NCBI RefSeq assembly: GCF_002305875.1 | Contig: NZ_CP022098.1 | Span: forward strand, 4,588,001 to 4,652,000 | Direction: 5' to 3' | Length of the DNA: 64,000 nucleotides | Source: Cystobacter fuscus | Lineage (GTDB): Bacteria > Myxococcota > Myxococcia > Myxococcales > Myxococcaceae | Part shown: positions 26,378-33,362 of the stretch, in pieces | Position numbering within the stretch: the first letter of the stretch is position 1 | How the letters are laid out: the number at the start of each line of letters is the position of its first letter | Notes under the pieces: generated by a model | What the model was told of the DNA's origin: nothing | The model's input: the letters and a program-made list of their open reading frames with translations, nothing else | Databases searched by the model: none | Program-made: the position numbers and the translations under genes

Positions 26378-27733
26378 ATGGCCGAGAACGTCCGCGACGT
26401 CATCCGTGCCGCCCAGGCGGCGGAACTCGGCGGCGACAAGCGCCGGGCCATCGAGTTGTTCCAACGCGCCGCCGAGCTGTGCCGGCGCGGGGGAAACCGG
26501 GCCCGGGCGGAACAGCTCCTGCGCTATGCCCTGCGGTTGGATCCCTCCCGCACCGACCTGGAAGCAGAACTGCGCCGGTTGGAGGCGGGGGAGAGCGAGC
26601 CCTCGCTCCCCGTCCCGGTCGTGTCCTCGGATGAGGACGATGACGAGGACGACGTGCACGAGGGGAGTACCTGGGTGCTCGAGGAGGACTCCTCGACGCT
26701 CCAGGATGCGTTGCGCGAGGCCTCGCTGGCCGTGGATCGCCGCGCCAACCCGGTGGGTCTGGCGGTGAAGGTGATGCGGTCGGCCGTCCTCACCGCGGAG
26801 AGCGTGGGGACGCGGCGGGAGGAACCGCCCGCGCCGTCCGCCGTGTCCTCCCCGCCGTCGCTGGAGCGGGAGGGCATGTTCATCGAGCGAGGGCCGACCC
26901 GGGCCGATCCCGCGCTCGAGGCGTGGTGCTCCTTCTGCTGCCGGCCCCGGACCGAGGTGGGGCCGCTGGTGGCGGGTCCCGCCGGCGCGTTCATCTGCGC
27001 GGCCTGCATCGGAGAGTCCAGCTCGCTGCTGGGGGGCGTGACGGCGCGTGCTCCGTCCGCGCGGCCCCGGGCGTCGCGGCCCGTCACCCAGGAACTGCTG
27101 GGACAAGCGGAGGCCCGGGCGCGGCTCGAGAGCGGGCTGGCGGCGGGGGGACGTCGGGTGCTGGTGCTCGGTCCCGAGGGCTCGGGGAAGAGCACCTGGC
27201 TGCGGGCTCTCGCGGAGGCGGGGCGGGGTGAGGTCGTCACTCCGGAGTCGATCGATCGGGCCTCGGTGGAGGCCACGCTGCTCGTGGAGGACGTGGATCG
27301 GCTGCCCTCCGCCGGGCAGGCCGCGCTCGGGGCCTTCCTGAGTCGTCACCCCCAGCGCACGGTGGTGATGTCCGCCCGGGGGGGCGCGGTGGTTCCCGGA
27401 CCCGAGCTCGTGTCGGACACGGGCCGCCTCTTCGTGCCCACCACGGCCTCGCTCTCCGAGGCCACTCGCGGCGCGCTCTCCCTGTCGTTGTTGGAGCAGG
27501 TGCAGCTGCTCGTCGTGCTCGAGACGCCCGGCGTCGAGCTGCTGCGGGAGATCGCCCGGCGACAGCTCTCCGCCCGGGAGGAGCTCCACCTGTCCGAAGA
27601 GGCGCTCACCGCGCTCGCCGAGGAGGCCGCCCGTTCACCTCGGACCGGACATGAATTGAAGGCGCTCCTGGCGCGGATTCCCCCCGGCTCCTGGCGGCGG
27701 GCGACTCCGGGGCCGGGCAAGGGAGACACGTGA
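26378..27733 (+). CDS. Hybrid protein: TPR-like, ClpX-type zinc finger, NtrC-like ATPase remnant
   Basis: A 451-residue protein of unknown role. Residues 5-70 are TPR-like helices (AIELFQRAAELCRRGGNRARAEQLLRYAL). An acidic patch follows near 84-95. Residues 184-210 form a zinc finger of the ClpX type, Cys184-x2-Cys187-x19-Cys207-x2-Cys210, with the telltale EVGPLVAGP spacing segment. Residues about 237-335 carry a Walker A (GPEGSGKS, 265-272) and a Walker B-like LLVEDVDRLPSAGQAALGAFL that resembles the AAA+ module of NtrC regulators, but the GAFTGA loop and arginine fingers were not seen. The stop overlaps the GTG of lipB, so the two are translationally coupled. Possible adaptor or regulator; no function assigned. 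Confidence 0.7.
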   Translation: MAENVRDVIRAAQAAELGGDKRRAIELFQRAAELCRRGGNRARAEQLLRYALRLDPSRTDLEAELRRLEAGESEPSLPVPVVSSDEDDDEDDVHEGSTWVLEEDSSTLQDALREASLAVDRRANPVGLAVKVMRSAVLTAESVGTRREEPPAPSAVSSPPSLEREGMFIERGPTRADPALEAWCSFCCRPRTEVGPLVAGPAGAFICAACIGESSSLLGGVTARAPSARPRASRPVTQELLGQAEARARLESGLAAGGRRVLVLGPEGSGKSTWLRALAEAGRGEVVTPESIDRASVEATLLVEDVDRLPSAGQAALGAFLSRHPQRTVVMSARGGAVVPGPELVSDTGRLFVPTTASLSEATRGALSLSLLEQVQLLVVLETPGVELLREIARRQLSAREELHLSEEALTALAEEAARSPRTGHELKALLARIPPGSWRRATPGPGKGDT

Positions 27734-28827
27734 ACACTCTGACGGTGTATCGGCTCGGTCAGGTCGAGTACGAGGATGGCTTGCAGCTCATGAAGCTCTT
27801 CGGCGAGACCCGGCGCCAGGGCCTCTGCGGGGACGTGTTGCTGCTGCTCGAGCACCCGCCGGTGCTTACCCTGGGCCGGGCCGCCAAACGCGAGAACGTC
27901 GTCGCGGACGATGCGCGGCTGGCCGAGGAGCACATCGGCCTGTTCCAGACGGATCGGGGCGGCGACGTCACCTACCACGGCCCCGGGCAGCTCGTGGGCT
28001 ACCCCATCTTCCTGCTGCCCGAGCACCGCCAGGACGTGCGCCGCTACGTGCGGGATGTCGAGCAGTGCATGCATCGCACGCTCGCCGAGTATGGCCTGTC
28101 CTCGGTGACGATCCCCAAGTGGCCCGGGGTGTGGCTCGGCGGCGAGGCGACGCACGATGCCCGGAAGATCGCCGCCATCGGGGTGCACCTGGCGCGCTGG
28201 CTCACCACGCATGGCTTCGCGCTCAACGTGAACACGCACCTGGATCACTTCCAGCTCATCGTGCCCTGTGGCATCCGCGAGGCGGGCGTCACGTCGCTGC
28301 AGCGCGAGCTGGGCCACCGCGTGCCCATGGCCGAGGTGGAGGACAAGGTGACGCGGCACTTCGCCGAGGTCTTCGAGCTCCAGCGCGCCGAGGGTCCGCC
28401 GCCCACGCGCACCGTGAGCGTCACGCTCCTCAAGGGCGAGGGCGCCGACACCCGCGTGCTGCTGCTGCGTCGGCGTCCCCATCGGGGAGGTTTCTGGCAG
28501 ATCGTCACCGGACGGCTGGAGCCGGGCGAGTCTCCCCGCGAGGCCGCCGCGCGTGAGCTGTTCGAGGAGACCGGACTGCGCGCCGACGTGGTGGATCTGG
28601 ACTACCGCCACGCCTTCGCGGTGGGCAACACGGTGCCGCCCCGGCTCGTCGAGGAGAACGCCTTCGCCGCGCGGTGCGGTGGCGGCTTCGAGGTGCGTCT
28701 GGGGGACGAGCACGATGCCGCCGAGTGGGTGGACGTTCCCACGGCACTCGAGCGGCTGCCCTTCCGGGGGCTGCGCGAGGGCGTGGAGCGCGCCCTCCGG
28801 CGTGGCGCGCACGACGTCAGAGGGTGA
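27730..28827 (+). CDS. lipB: Octanoyltransferase LipB fused to a Nudix hydrolase domain
   Basis: A 365-residue fusion. Residues 1-220 are LipB, which moves octanoyl groups from acyl carrier protein to lipoyl domains: HPPVLTLGR, RGGDVTYHGPGQ (76-87), active-site Lys146 (RKIAAIGV) and Cys180 (VPCGIREAGVTSL). Residues 226-365 are a Nudix domain with a complete Nudix box spanning Gly261 to Leu283 (catalytic Arg275, Glu276, Glu279, Glu280). A usual LipB ends near 220-230 residues, so the second domain is a true extension in the same frame. The Nudix substrate is unknown. The GTG start overlaps the upstream stop. The 3' end overlaps the convergent MBL gene by 11 bp. Confidence 0.93.
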   Translation: MNTLTVYRLGQVEYEDGLQLMKLFGETRRQGLCGDVLLLLEHPPVLTLGRAAKRENVVADDARLAEEHIGLFQTDRGGDVTYHGPGQLVGYPIFLLPEHRQDVRRYVRDVEQCMHRTLAEYGLSSVTIPKWPGVWLGGEATHDARKIAAIGVHLARWLTTHGFALNVNTHLDHFQLIVPCGIREAGVTSLQRELGHRVPMAEVEDKVTRHFAEVFELQRAEGPPPTRTVSVTLLKGEGADTRVLLLRRRPHRGGFWQIVTGRLEPGESPREAAARELFEETGLRADVVDLDYRHAFAVGNTVPPRLVEENAFAARCGGGFEVRLGDEHDAAEWVDVPTALERLPFRGLREGVERALRRGAHDVRG

Positions 28828-29728
28828 TCGTCTCCAGCTCCCGCGCGGCGAGCACCTCGGGGCGGTGCTCGCGCACCCGGGCGACGAAGGCATCCATCTC
28901 CTCGTCATCGCGCGTGGGCTCGTGGTGGAAGAGCACCAGTTGCTTCACCTGGGCGGAGTTGGCCACGTGCACCGCCGCCTCCCAGGTCGAGTGGCCCCAG
29001 CCCACCTTCGAGGCGCCCTTGCGGCCCCGGTACTCGTCCTCGGTGTACATCGCGTCGATGATGAGCACGTCCGCGTTCCGCGCGAACTCCACCAGCTCGC
29101 GGTCCATGTCGCAGCCGTGCTCCACGTCCGTCGCGTACACCACCGAGCGGCCATCGCAGTCCACGCGATAGCCCAGGTTGCCGCCCGGATGGTTCAGATC
29201 CAGGGCGCGCACGGTGGCCGGTCCCAGCTCCAGCAGTTGTCCGGGCACCATGTCCCGGTAGGCCAGCGCGGCCTTGGTGACCTGCGTCATCGTCACCGGG
29301 AAGTAGGGCTGCACCATCTGCCCGGTCAGTACGTCCTTCACCGAGCGCCCCTCACGGGTGGCTCCATACACCGTGAAGGAGAAGCGGGGGCTGGAGAGCG
29401 GGGTGAAGAATGGCACCCCCTGCAGGTGATCGTAGTGGTAGTGGGACAGGAAGATGGACGCGCGCAGCGGTCCACTCCCCGCGCTCAGCGCCTCGCCCAA
29501 CGCGCGAGCCCCCGTGCCCATGTCGAAGATGAGCAACTCGTCCCCGCATCGCACCTCGACGCAAGGCGTGTTGCCCCCATAGCGCTGGGTTGTCGGTCCC
29601 GGGGAGGGAACCGAGCCTCGCACCCCCCAGAACCGGACGTGAAAGGGGACTCGCGACCCGGCGGGCTCCTGGCCCGGCGCGTCCTCAGCCCACCTTGGCT
29701 TCTGTGTCGTCCTCGGCGAAGAGCTCAA
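28817..29728 (-). CDS. MBL-fold metallo-hydrolase
   Basis: A 303-residue soluble protein of the metallo-beta-lactamase fold, close to the PhnP/cyclic-nucleotide phosphodiesterase-like branch. Features are VRFWGVRGSVPSPG at the start of the fold, the metal site His96-x-His98-x-Asp100-His101 (SHYHYDHLQG), LNHPGGNLGYR, the bridging Asp in YATDVEHG and a late His pair (LFHHEPTRDD). The substrate is unknown. The only start before the fold is a TTG at 29728 directly after an in-frame stop. It overlaps the end of ribA by 44 bp, so coupling to ribA is likely. The first 28 residues are polar and not conserved. Confidence 0.85.
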   Translation of the reverse strand: MSSSPRTTQKPRWAEDAPGQEPAGSRVPFHVRFWGVRGSVPSPGPTTQRYGGNTPCVEVRCGDELLIFDMGTGARALGEALSAGSGPLRASIFLSHYHYDHLQGVPFFTPLSSPRFSFTVYGATREGRSVKDVLTGQMVQPYFPVTMTQVTKAALAYRDMVPGQLLELGPATVRALDLNHPGGNLGYRVDCDGRSVVYATDVEHGCDMDRELVEFARNADVLIIDAMYTEDEYRGRKGASKVGWGHSTWEAAVHVANSAQVKQLVLFHHEPTRDDEEMDAFVARVREHRPEVLAARELETITL

Positions 29729-30350
29729 TCAGGTGTCCCGTTCGCTCGCGCTTTGTCCTCAGGTAGTCCACATTATGTGGATTATGCGCCGTACGCGAGG
29801 GAATGCGTCGACGCACGGGAATACCCTCTTCCACCAATCCTGCAATTTTCAGGGGGTTGTTCGTGATGAGGTCCACGGACCGCACTCCCAGTGAGCGCAG
29901 CATCTCCGCGGCGACGTCGTAGCTGCGCAGGTCGTCGGCGAACCCCAGCTTCCGGTTGGACTCGTACGTGTCCAGCCCCTGGGCCTGCAGTGCGTAGGCC
30001 TTGATCTTGTTGCCCAGGCCGATGCCCCGGCCCTCCTGGCGCAGGTAGAGCACCACGCCACAGCCATTCTGGGTGACGAAGTCCAGCGCCCGGTCCAACT
30101 GCTGCCGGCAGTCGCACTTGAGGCTGCCGAACACCTCGCTGGTCAGGCACTCGGAGTGCACGCGCACCGGCACCCCCTCCTTGTCGTGGATGTCTCCCAC
30201 GAAGAGGGCCACGTGCTCCCGGCCATTGCGCTTCTCCCGGAAGACGACCGTGCGCAGCACGCCTCGCTCCGTCGGGACGTCCGCTTCGGAGAACCTCTCC
30301 AGGAGCGAAGAGCTTTTTCGGGTGGGGAGGACCTGAGGCGTGTCGGACAT
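29685..30350 (-). CDS. ribA: GTP cyclohydrolase II
   Basis: A 221-residue zinc enzyme that opens GTP in the first step of riboflavin synthesis. Zinc ligands are Cys68, Cys79 and Cys81 (SECLTSEVFGSLKCDC). LRQEGRGIGLGNKIKAY holds the catalytic region, and ITNNPLKI and the closing NVDYLRTK are typical. It is monofunctional, without a RibB domain. The ATG at 30350 has AAAGG seven bases upstream and is preferred over the extended start at 30425. No FMN riboswitch was seen. It is followed by the MBL gene and preceded by moeA (67-bp gap), all minus strand. Confidence 0.95.
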   Translation of the reverse strand: MSDTPQVLPTRKSSSLLERFSEADVPTERGVLRTVVFREKRNGREHVALFVGDIHDKEGVPVRVHSECLTSEVFGSLKCDCRQQLDRALDFVTQNGCGVVLYLRQEGRGIGLGNKIKAYALQAQGLDTYESNRKLGFADDLRSYDVAAEMLRSLGVRSVDLITNNPLKIAGLVEEGIPVRRRIPSRTAHNPHNVDYLRTKRERTGHLIELFAEDDTEAKVG

Positions 30351-30417
30351 GAGAAGACCTTTCTCCCTTACAACAGTTTGGGACACAAGATGGATGCTCG
30401 CCGGCTGCCGTTGTTCC

Positions 30418-31644
30418 TCAGGCACTCCAGGACAGGGGCAACAGCTCGACCTTGTCCCCAGTAGCCAACCTACTGGAAGAACGAGGGAAATGAAGCAGAT
30501 GAGTGGCCGAGGCCGCGGAGCGCAGTGCCCCCGAGGTCTGGGTGGCCAGGGGCCTGGCCCACAGCTCGCCCTCCTGCCAGGTGGCGGTCACCCGGATGTA
30601 GTGGTCCAGCCCCGGGGCCTTCTTCAGCTCCCCCTCGAGCCGACCCGGCACCCGCGGTGGCTCCACCTCGACGTGTCCCAGCATGCGGCGCAGGGCGGGG
30701 CGCACGAAGAGCTCGAAGGTCACCAGGGACGAGGTGGGGTTGCCGGGCAGCCCACAGTAGAGGGTCCCCCCCTTGCGGCCCACGGCCAGGGGCTTGCCCG
30801 GCTTGATGGCCACGCGCCAGAAGTCCTGCGCCACGCCCAGGTGCGCCAGCGCCTCGCGCACGAAGTCGTGCTCGCCCACCGACATGCCGGCGCTCGTGAG
30901 CACCAGATCATGGCCCTCGGCGGCCGAGAGCAGGCGGGACACGTCCTCCCGGGTGTCCCGGGCGATGCCGAGCACCGAGGGCACCCCTCCGGCGCGCAGC
31001 ACCGCGAGGCTGAGCGCGGGCGCGTTGGCGTCCACGATGCGGCCCTCGGCGGGGGCGTCCGCCGGGCACAGCTCGTCCCCCGTGGAGAGGATGGCCACCC
31101 GAGGCCGGCGGGGCACCGGCACGCTCGTGCGCCCCTGGCCCAGGAGCAGGCCCAGCTCGGGGATTCCCAGGGGCGTTCCCCGGGGCAGCAGCACCTCGCC
31201 CTCGCGCGCGTCCTCTCCCCGGGGTCGCACGAAGTGGCCGGGACCTACCCCCTCGAGGATGTCCACCGCGTCCCCCTCGGGCGTCAGCCGCGTCCGCTCG
31301 CGCATCACCACCGCGTCGGCGCCCGCGGGCAGGGGAGCCCCCGTCATGATGCGCGCGCACGTCCCGGGACGCACCTGCTCGCGCGGCGACTGCCCCGCGT
31401 AGATGGTTTCCCCCACCCGCAGCCGCACGGGCGGGGGGGCCGTCAGATCCGCGCTGCGCACGGCGAAGCCATCCATGGCCGAGTTGTCCCAGGGCGGCAG
31501 GGTGCGTTGGGCCCGCACGTCCTCGGCCAGGGTGCGCCCGAGCGCGTCCTCCCAGCGCACCCATTCGGTGGGCAACGGTTGGACCAGGGCGAGGGTGCGG
31601 GCTCGCGCTTCCTCCACGGCGAGCAGCTCGGTGTCATCCTTCAT
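30418..31644 (-). CDS. moeA: Molybdopterin molybdenumtransferase MoeA
   Basis: A 408-residue enzyme that inserts molybdate into adenylated molybdopterin. Recognisable parts are the N-terminal EDALGRTLAEDVRA, PPWDNSAMDGFAVRS, the domain with IMTGAPLPAGADAVV, the MogA-like domain with RVAILSTGDEL, LVLTSAGMSVGEHDF, KPGKPLAVG and LPGNPTSSLVTFE. The ATG at 31644 begins the conserved part; a longer frame to 31842 crosses the promoter of the divergent neighbour and was rejected. It probably forms an operon with ribA, joining two pterin-related pathways that both start from GTP. Confidence 0.95.
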   Translation of the reverse strand: MKDDTELLAVEEARARTLALVQPLPTEWVRWEDALGRTLAEDVRAQRTLPPWDNSAMDGFAVRSADLTAPPPVRLRVGETIYAGQSPREQVRPGTCARIMTGAPLPAGADAVVMRERTRLTPEGDAVDILEGVGPGHFVRPRGEDAREGEVLLPRGTPLGIPELGLLLGQGRTSVPVPRRPRVAILSTGDELCPADAPAEGRIVDANAPALSLAVLRAGGVPSVLGIARDTREDVSRLLSAAEGHDLVLTSAGMSVGEHDFVREALAHLGVAQDFWRVAIKPGKPLAVGRKGGTLYCGLPGNPTSSLVTFELFVRPALRRMLGHVEVEPPRVPGRLEGELKKAPGLDHYIRVTATWQEGELWARPLATQTSGALRSAASATHLLHFPRSSSRLATGDKVELLPLSWSA

Positions 31645-31750
31645 TCGGGGGCGACCTCGGAGAGAGGGTGGGGGGCGGAACAACCCGTTACAGACGTGTA
31701 GCGAGGGGCCCCTTTTGGCATCAAAGTCCCCAGGAAATTCAAGACTTTGT

Positions 31751-31779
31751 TTGACAGGTCTGCTGATCACCGTTACAAG
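31751..31779 (+). promoter_or_regulatory. Sigma-70-type promoter
   Basis: A perfect TTGACA (-35, 31751-31756) is followed after 17 bp by TACAAG (31774-31779, 4 of 6 matches to the -10 consensus). It lies 86 bp upstream of the histone-tail gene at 31866, in a noncoding gap between divergent genes. It is the best consensus match noticed in this GC-rich window. Confidence 0.7.
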
Positions 31780-31865
31780 CCGTGATGATCGCGAGGACCT
31801 GATCTGGTCGTGGTCAGGTGTGCCAACCCGTTGAGATGACACGGGAATTCAAGGAGACAGCGTCG

Positions 31866-33236
31866 ATGGCCAAGCCCAGGTCCGGGGCCAAGAAGGCGAC
31901 TCCCGCCGCGAAGAAGGTCAAGTCGGCGAAGGGGGGTGTCCTCAAGAGCGCGTCCAAACGAGTGGCGAAGGCGGCCGCGAAGTTGGTGGCGAAAGCGACC
32001 GAGGCGTCCAAGGCGGGAAAGAAGGCCCCCGCGAAGAAGAAGTCCGCGGCCCCCGTCGCGAAGAAGGCCGCCGCCAAGGTGAAGCAGGTGGCCAAGGCGG
32101 CCACGAAGGTCGTGACCAAAGCGGCGGCGAAGGTGAAGGAGGCCGCCAAGGGTAAGCAGACGGTCAAGCCCAAGGAAGCGACCAAGGTCAAGGAGTCCTC
32201 GGCCAAGGCGGGCGCTCGCGCCGAACCAACCGCGCCTCCGGTCGAGAAGCCCCGTCCCCGCGCCACCAAGCTGCCCCCGCCGGGCGAGCCCCTCAACAAG
32301 CGAGACATGGAGCAGTTGCTCACCGCCGGCCAGGGCCGGGGCGTGGTGGGCGAGGGCAGCCTCAAGGGCCGCCTGACGCTCGTGGAGGGCCTGCCGGGCC
32401 TCGTGGTGATTGGCCGCGACAAGCGCGAGCTGGTCTTCATCCTCCAGGGACCGGATCAGGAAGTGCTGCCGGCCTACGTGGACCACAAGGTGTCCGTCAG
32501 TGGTCTCATCAAGAAGACCACCAACTACGGCGGCACGGTGGACGTGCGGAAGTTCTCCGCGAAGAAGCCGGAGGCCGAGGAGCCCGTCCCCGAGCCGGTG
32601 GAGTCGGAGACCCGCCTGCGCTACCTGTCGCCCGGCGAGGTGTCGCAGGTCATCTCGGCGGGCATGGGCGCGGGCATGAAGGGCTTCGCCGCGCTGCGCG
32701 GCAACCTGGAGATGACCGGCGAGGAGTTCGTGCTGGTGGTCTCCAACGCCGGCACCCGGCAGCAGGTGTCCTTCATCCTCGAGGGCAAGGGCTCCAAGGG
32801 CCTGCGCCGCTACCTCGGGCAGACGCTGTCCGTCACCGGCGTGGTGGACAAGTCCTCGGGCTGGGGCGGACGCATCGACGTGGAGAACGTGGAAGTGCGC
32901 CCCGCGGAAGTCCGCCCCATGTCCCGCGAGGGCCTGGAGACGGTACACGTGGAAGGCGAGCAGTCGACCAGCATCGACGTGCGGCTCAACCACGCCTTCA
33001 CCGTGCGGCTCCAGGAGCAGCCGGGCTTCTCGTGGACCATCGAGCCCACGGCGGCCAAGCGGCTGGGCCTGCGCGAGGCCAACTTCGAGGTCAGCTCCGA
33101 GGGGCCCGCCTCGCGCGAGTTCTTCTTCACGCCCCGCAATCCGGGCGTCTCGGAGATCGAGTTCTTCCTCGCCAAGGCCTTCAACCCCGGTCAGGTGGAG
33201 CGCTCGTTCAAGCTCAACGTGACCGTCAAGGCCTGA
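31866..33236 (+). CDS. Histone H1-like tail protein with tandem repeat domain and chagasin-like C-terminus
   Basis: A 456-residue cytosolic protein. Residues 1-135 are a lysine/alanine/proline-rich tail with AKK and KAA repeats, like eukaryotic H1 and bacterial H1 mimics, suggesting nucleic-acid binding. Two similar domains follow: residues 167-230 and 277-344, each with an FIL(Q/E)G strand, a V(S/T)G turn and (Y/W)GG-(T/R)-(V/I)DV near the end. They look like OB-type or small beta-barrel repeats. Residues 365-456 show an N-x-AF-x-V-x-L strand and an EQPGFSW segment reminiscent of the I42 (chagasin) protease-inhibitor fold. AAGGAG lies shortly before the ATG. A strong promoter and a strong terminator bracket the gene, so it is a single-gene unit. 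Confidence 0.75.
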   Translation: MAKPRSGAKKATPAAKKVKSAKGGVLKSASKRVAKAAAKLVAKATEASKAGKKAPAKKKSAAPVAKKAAAKVKQVAKAATKVVTKAAAKVKEAAKGKQTVKPKEATKVKESSAKAGARAEPTAPPVEKPRPRATKLPPPGEPLNKRDMEQLLTAGQGRGVVGEGSLKGRLTLVEGLPGLVVIGRDKRELVFILQGPDQEVLPAYVDHKVSVSGLIKKTTNYGGTVDVRKFSAKKPEAEEPVPEPVESETRLRYLSPGEVSQVISAGMGAGMKGFAALRGNLEMTGEEFVLVVSNAGTRQQVSFILEGKGSKGLRRYLGQTLSVTGVVDKSSGWGGRIDVENVEVRPAEVRPMSREGLETVHVEGEQSTSIDVRLNHAFTVRLQEQPGFSWTIEPTAAKRLGLREANFEVSSEGPASREFFFTPRNPGVSEIEFFLAKAFNPGQVERSFKLNVTVKA

Positions 33237-33286
33237 GAGGGTCCCGCTGACCATCCTCCGTCCCCATTTTTCTCTCTTCAAGTCAT

Positions 33287-33327
33287 GCCCGGGGGTCCCC
33301 AGTGGGATCCACCGGGCTTATTTTTTT
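33287..33327 (+). terminator. Intrinsic terminator after the histone-tail gene
   Basis: GCCCGG-GGGTCCC (33287-33299) pairs with GGGATCC (33304-33310) and CCGGGC (33312-33317), a 13-bp stem with one bulged A and one wobble, loop CAGT. It is followed by TTATTTTTTT. It begins 51 bp after the stop codon at 33236. Its position also argues that the RNase R coding region starts downstream of it. Confidence 0.88.
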
Positions 33328-33362
33328 CAGGGCCCGTTGGGCTCCCTTCCGTGGGATCTCTC

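Noticed and set aside
29685-30500. FMN riboswitch before ribA, or Moco riboswitch before moaA or moeA
   Set aside because: The upstream gaps (67-74 bp or the divergent promoter region) lack the conserved RFN or Moco motif elements.
33285-33362. ATG at 33285 as the RNase R start
   Set aside because: A strong intrinsic terminator occupies 33287-33327, so that start would be separated from its promoter. The added residues are not conserved and have no ribosome-binding site.
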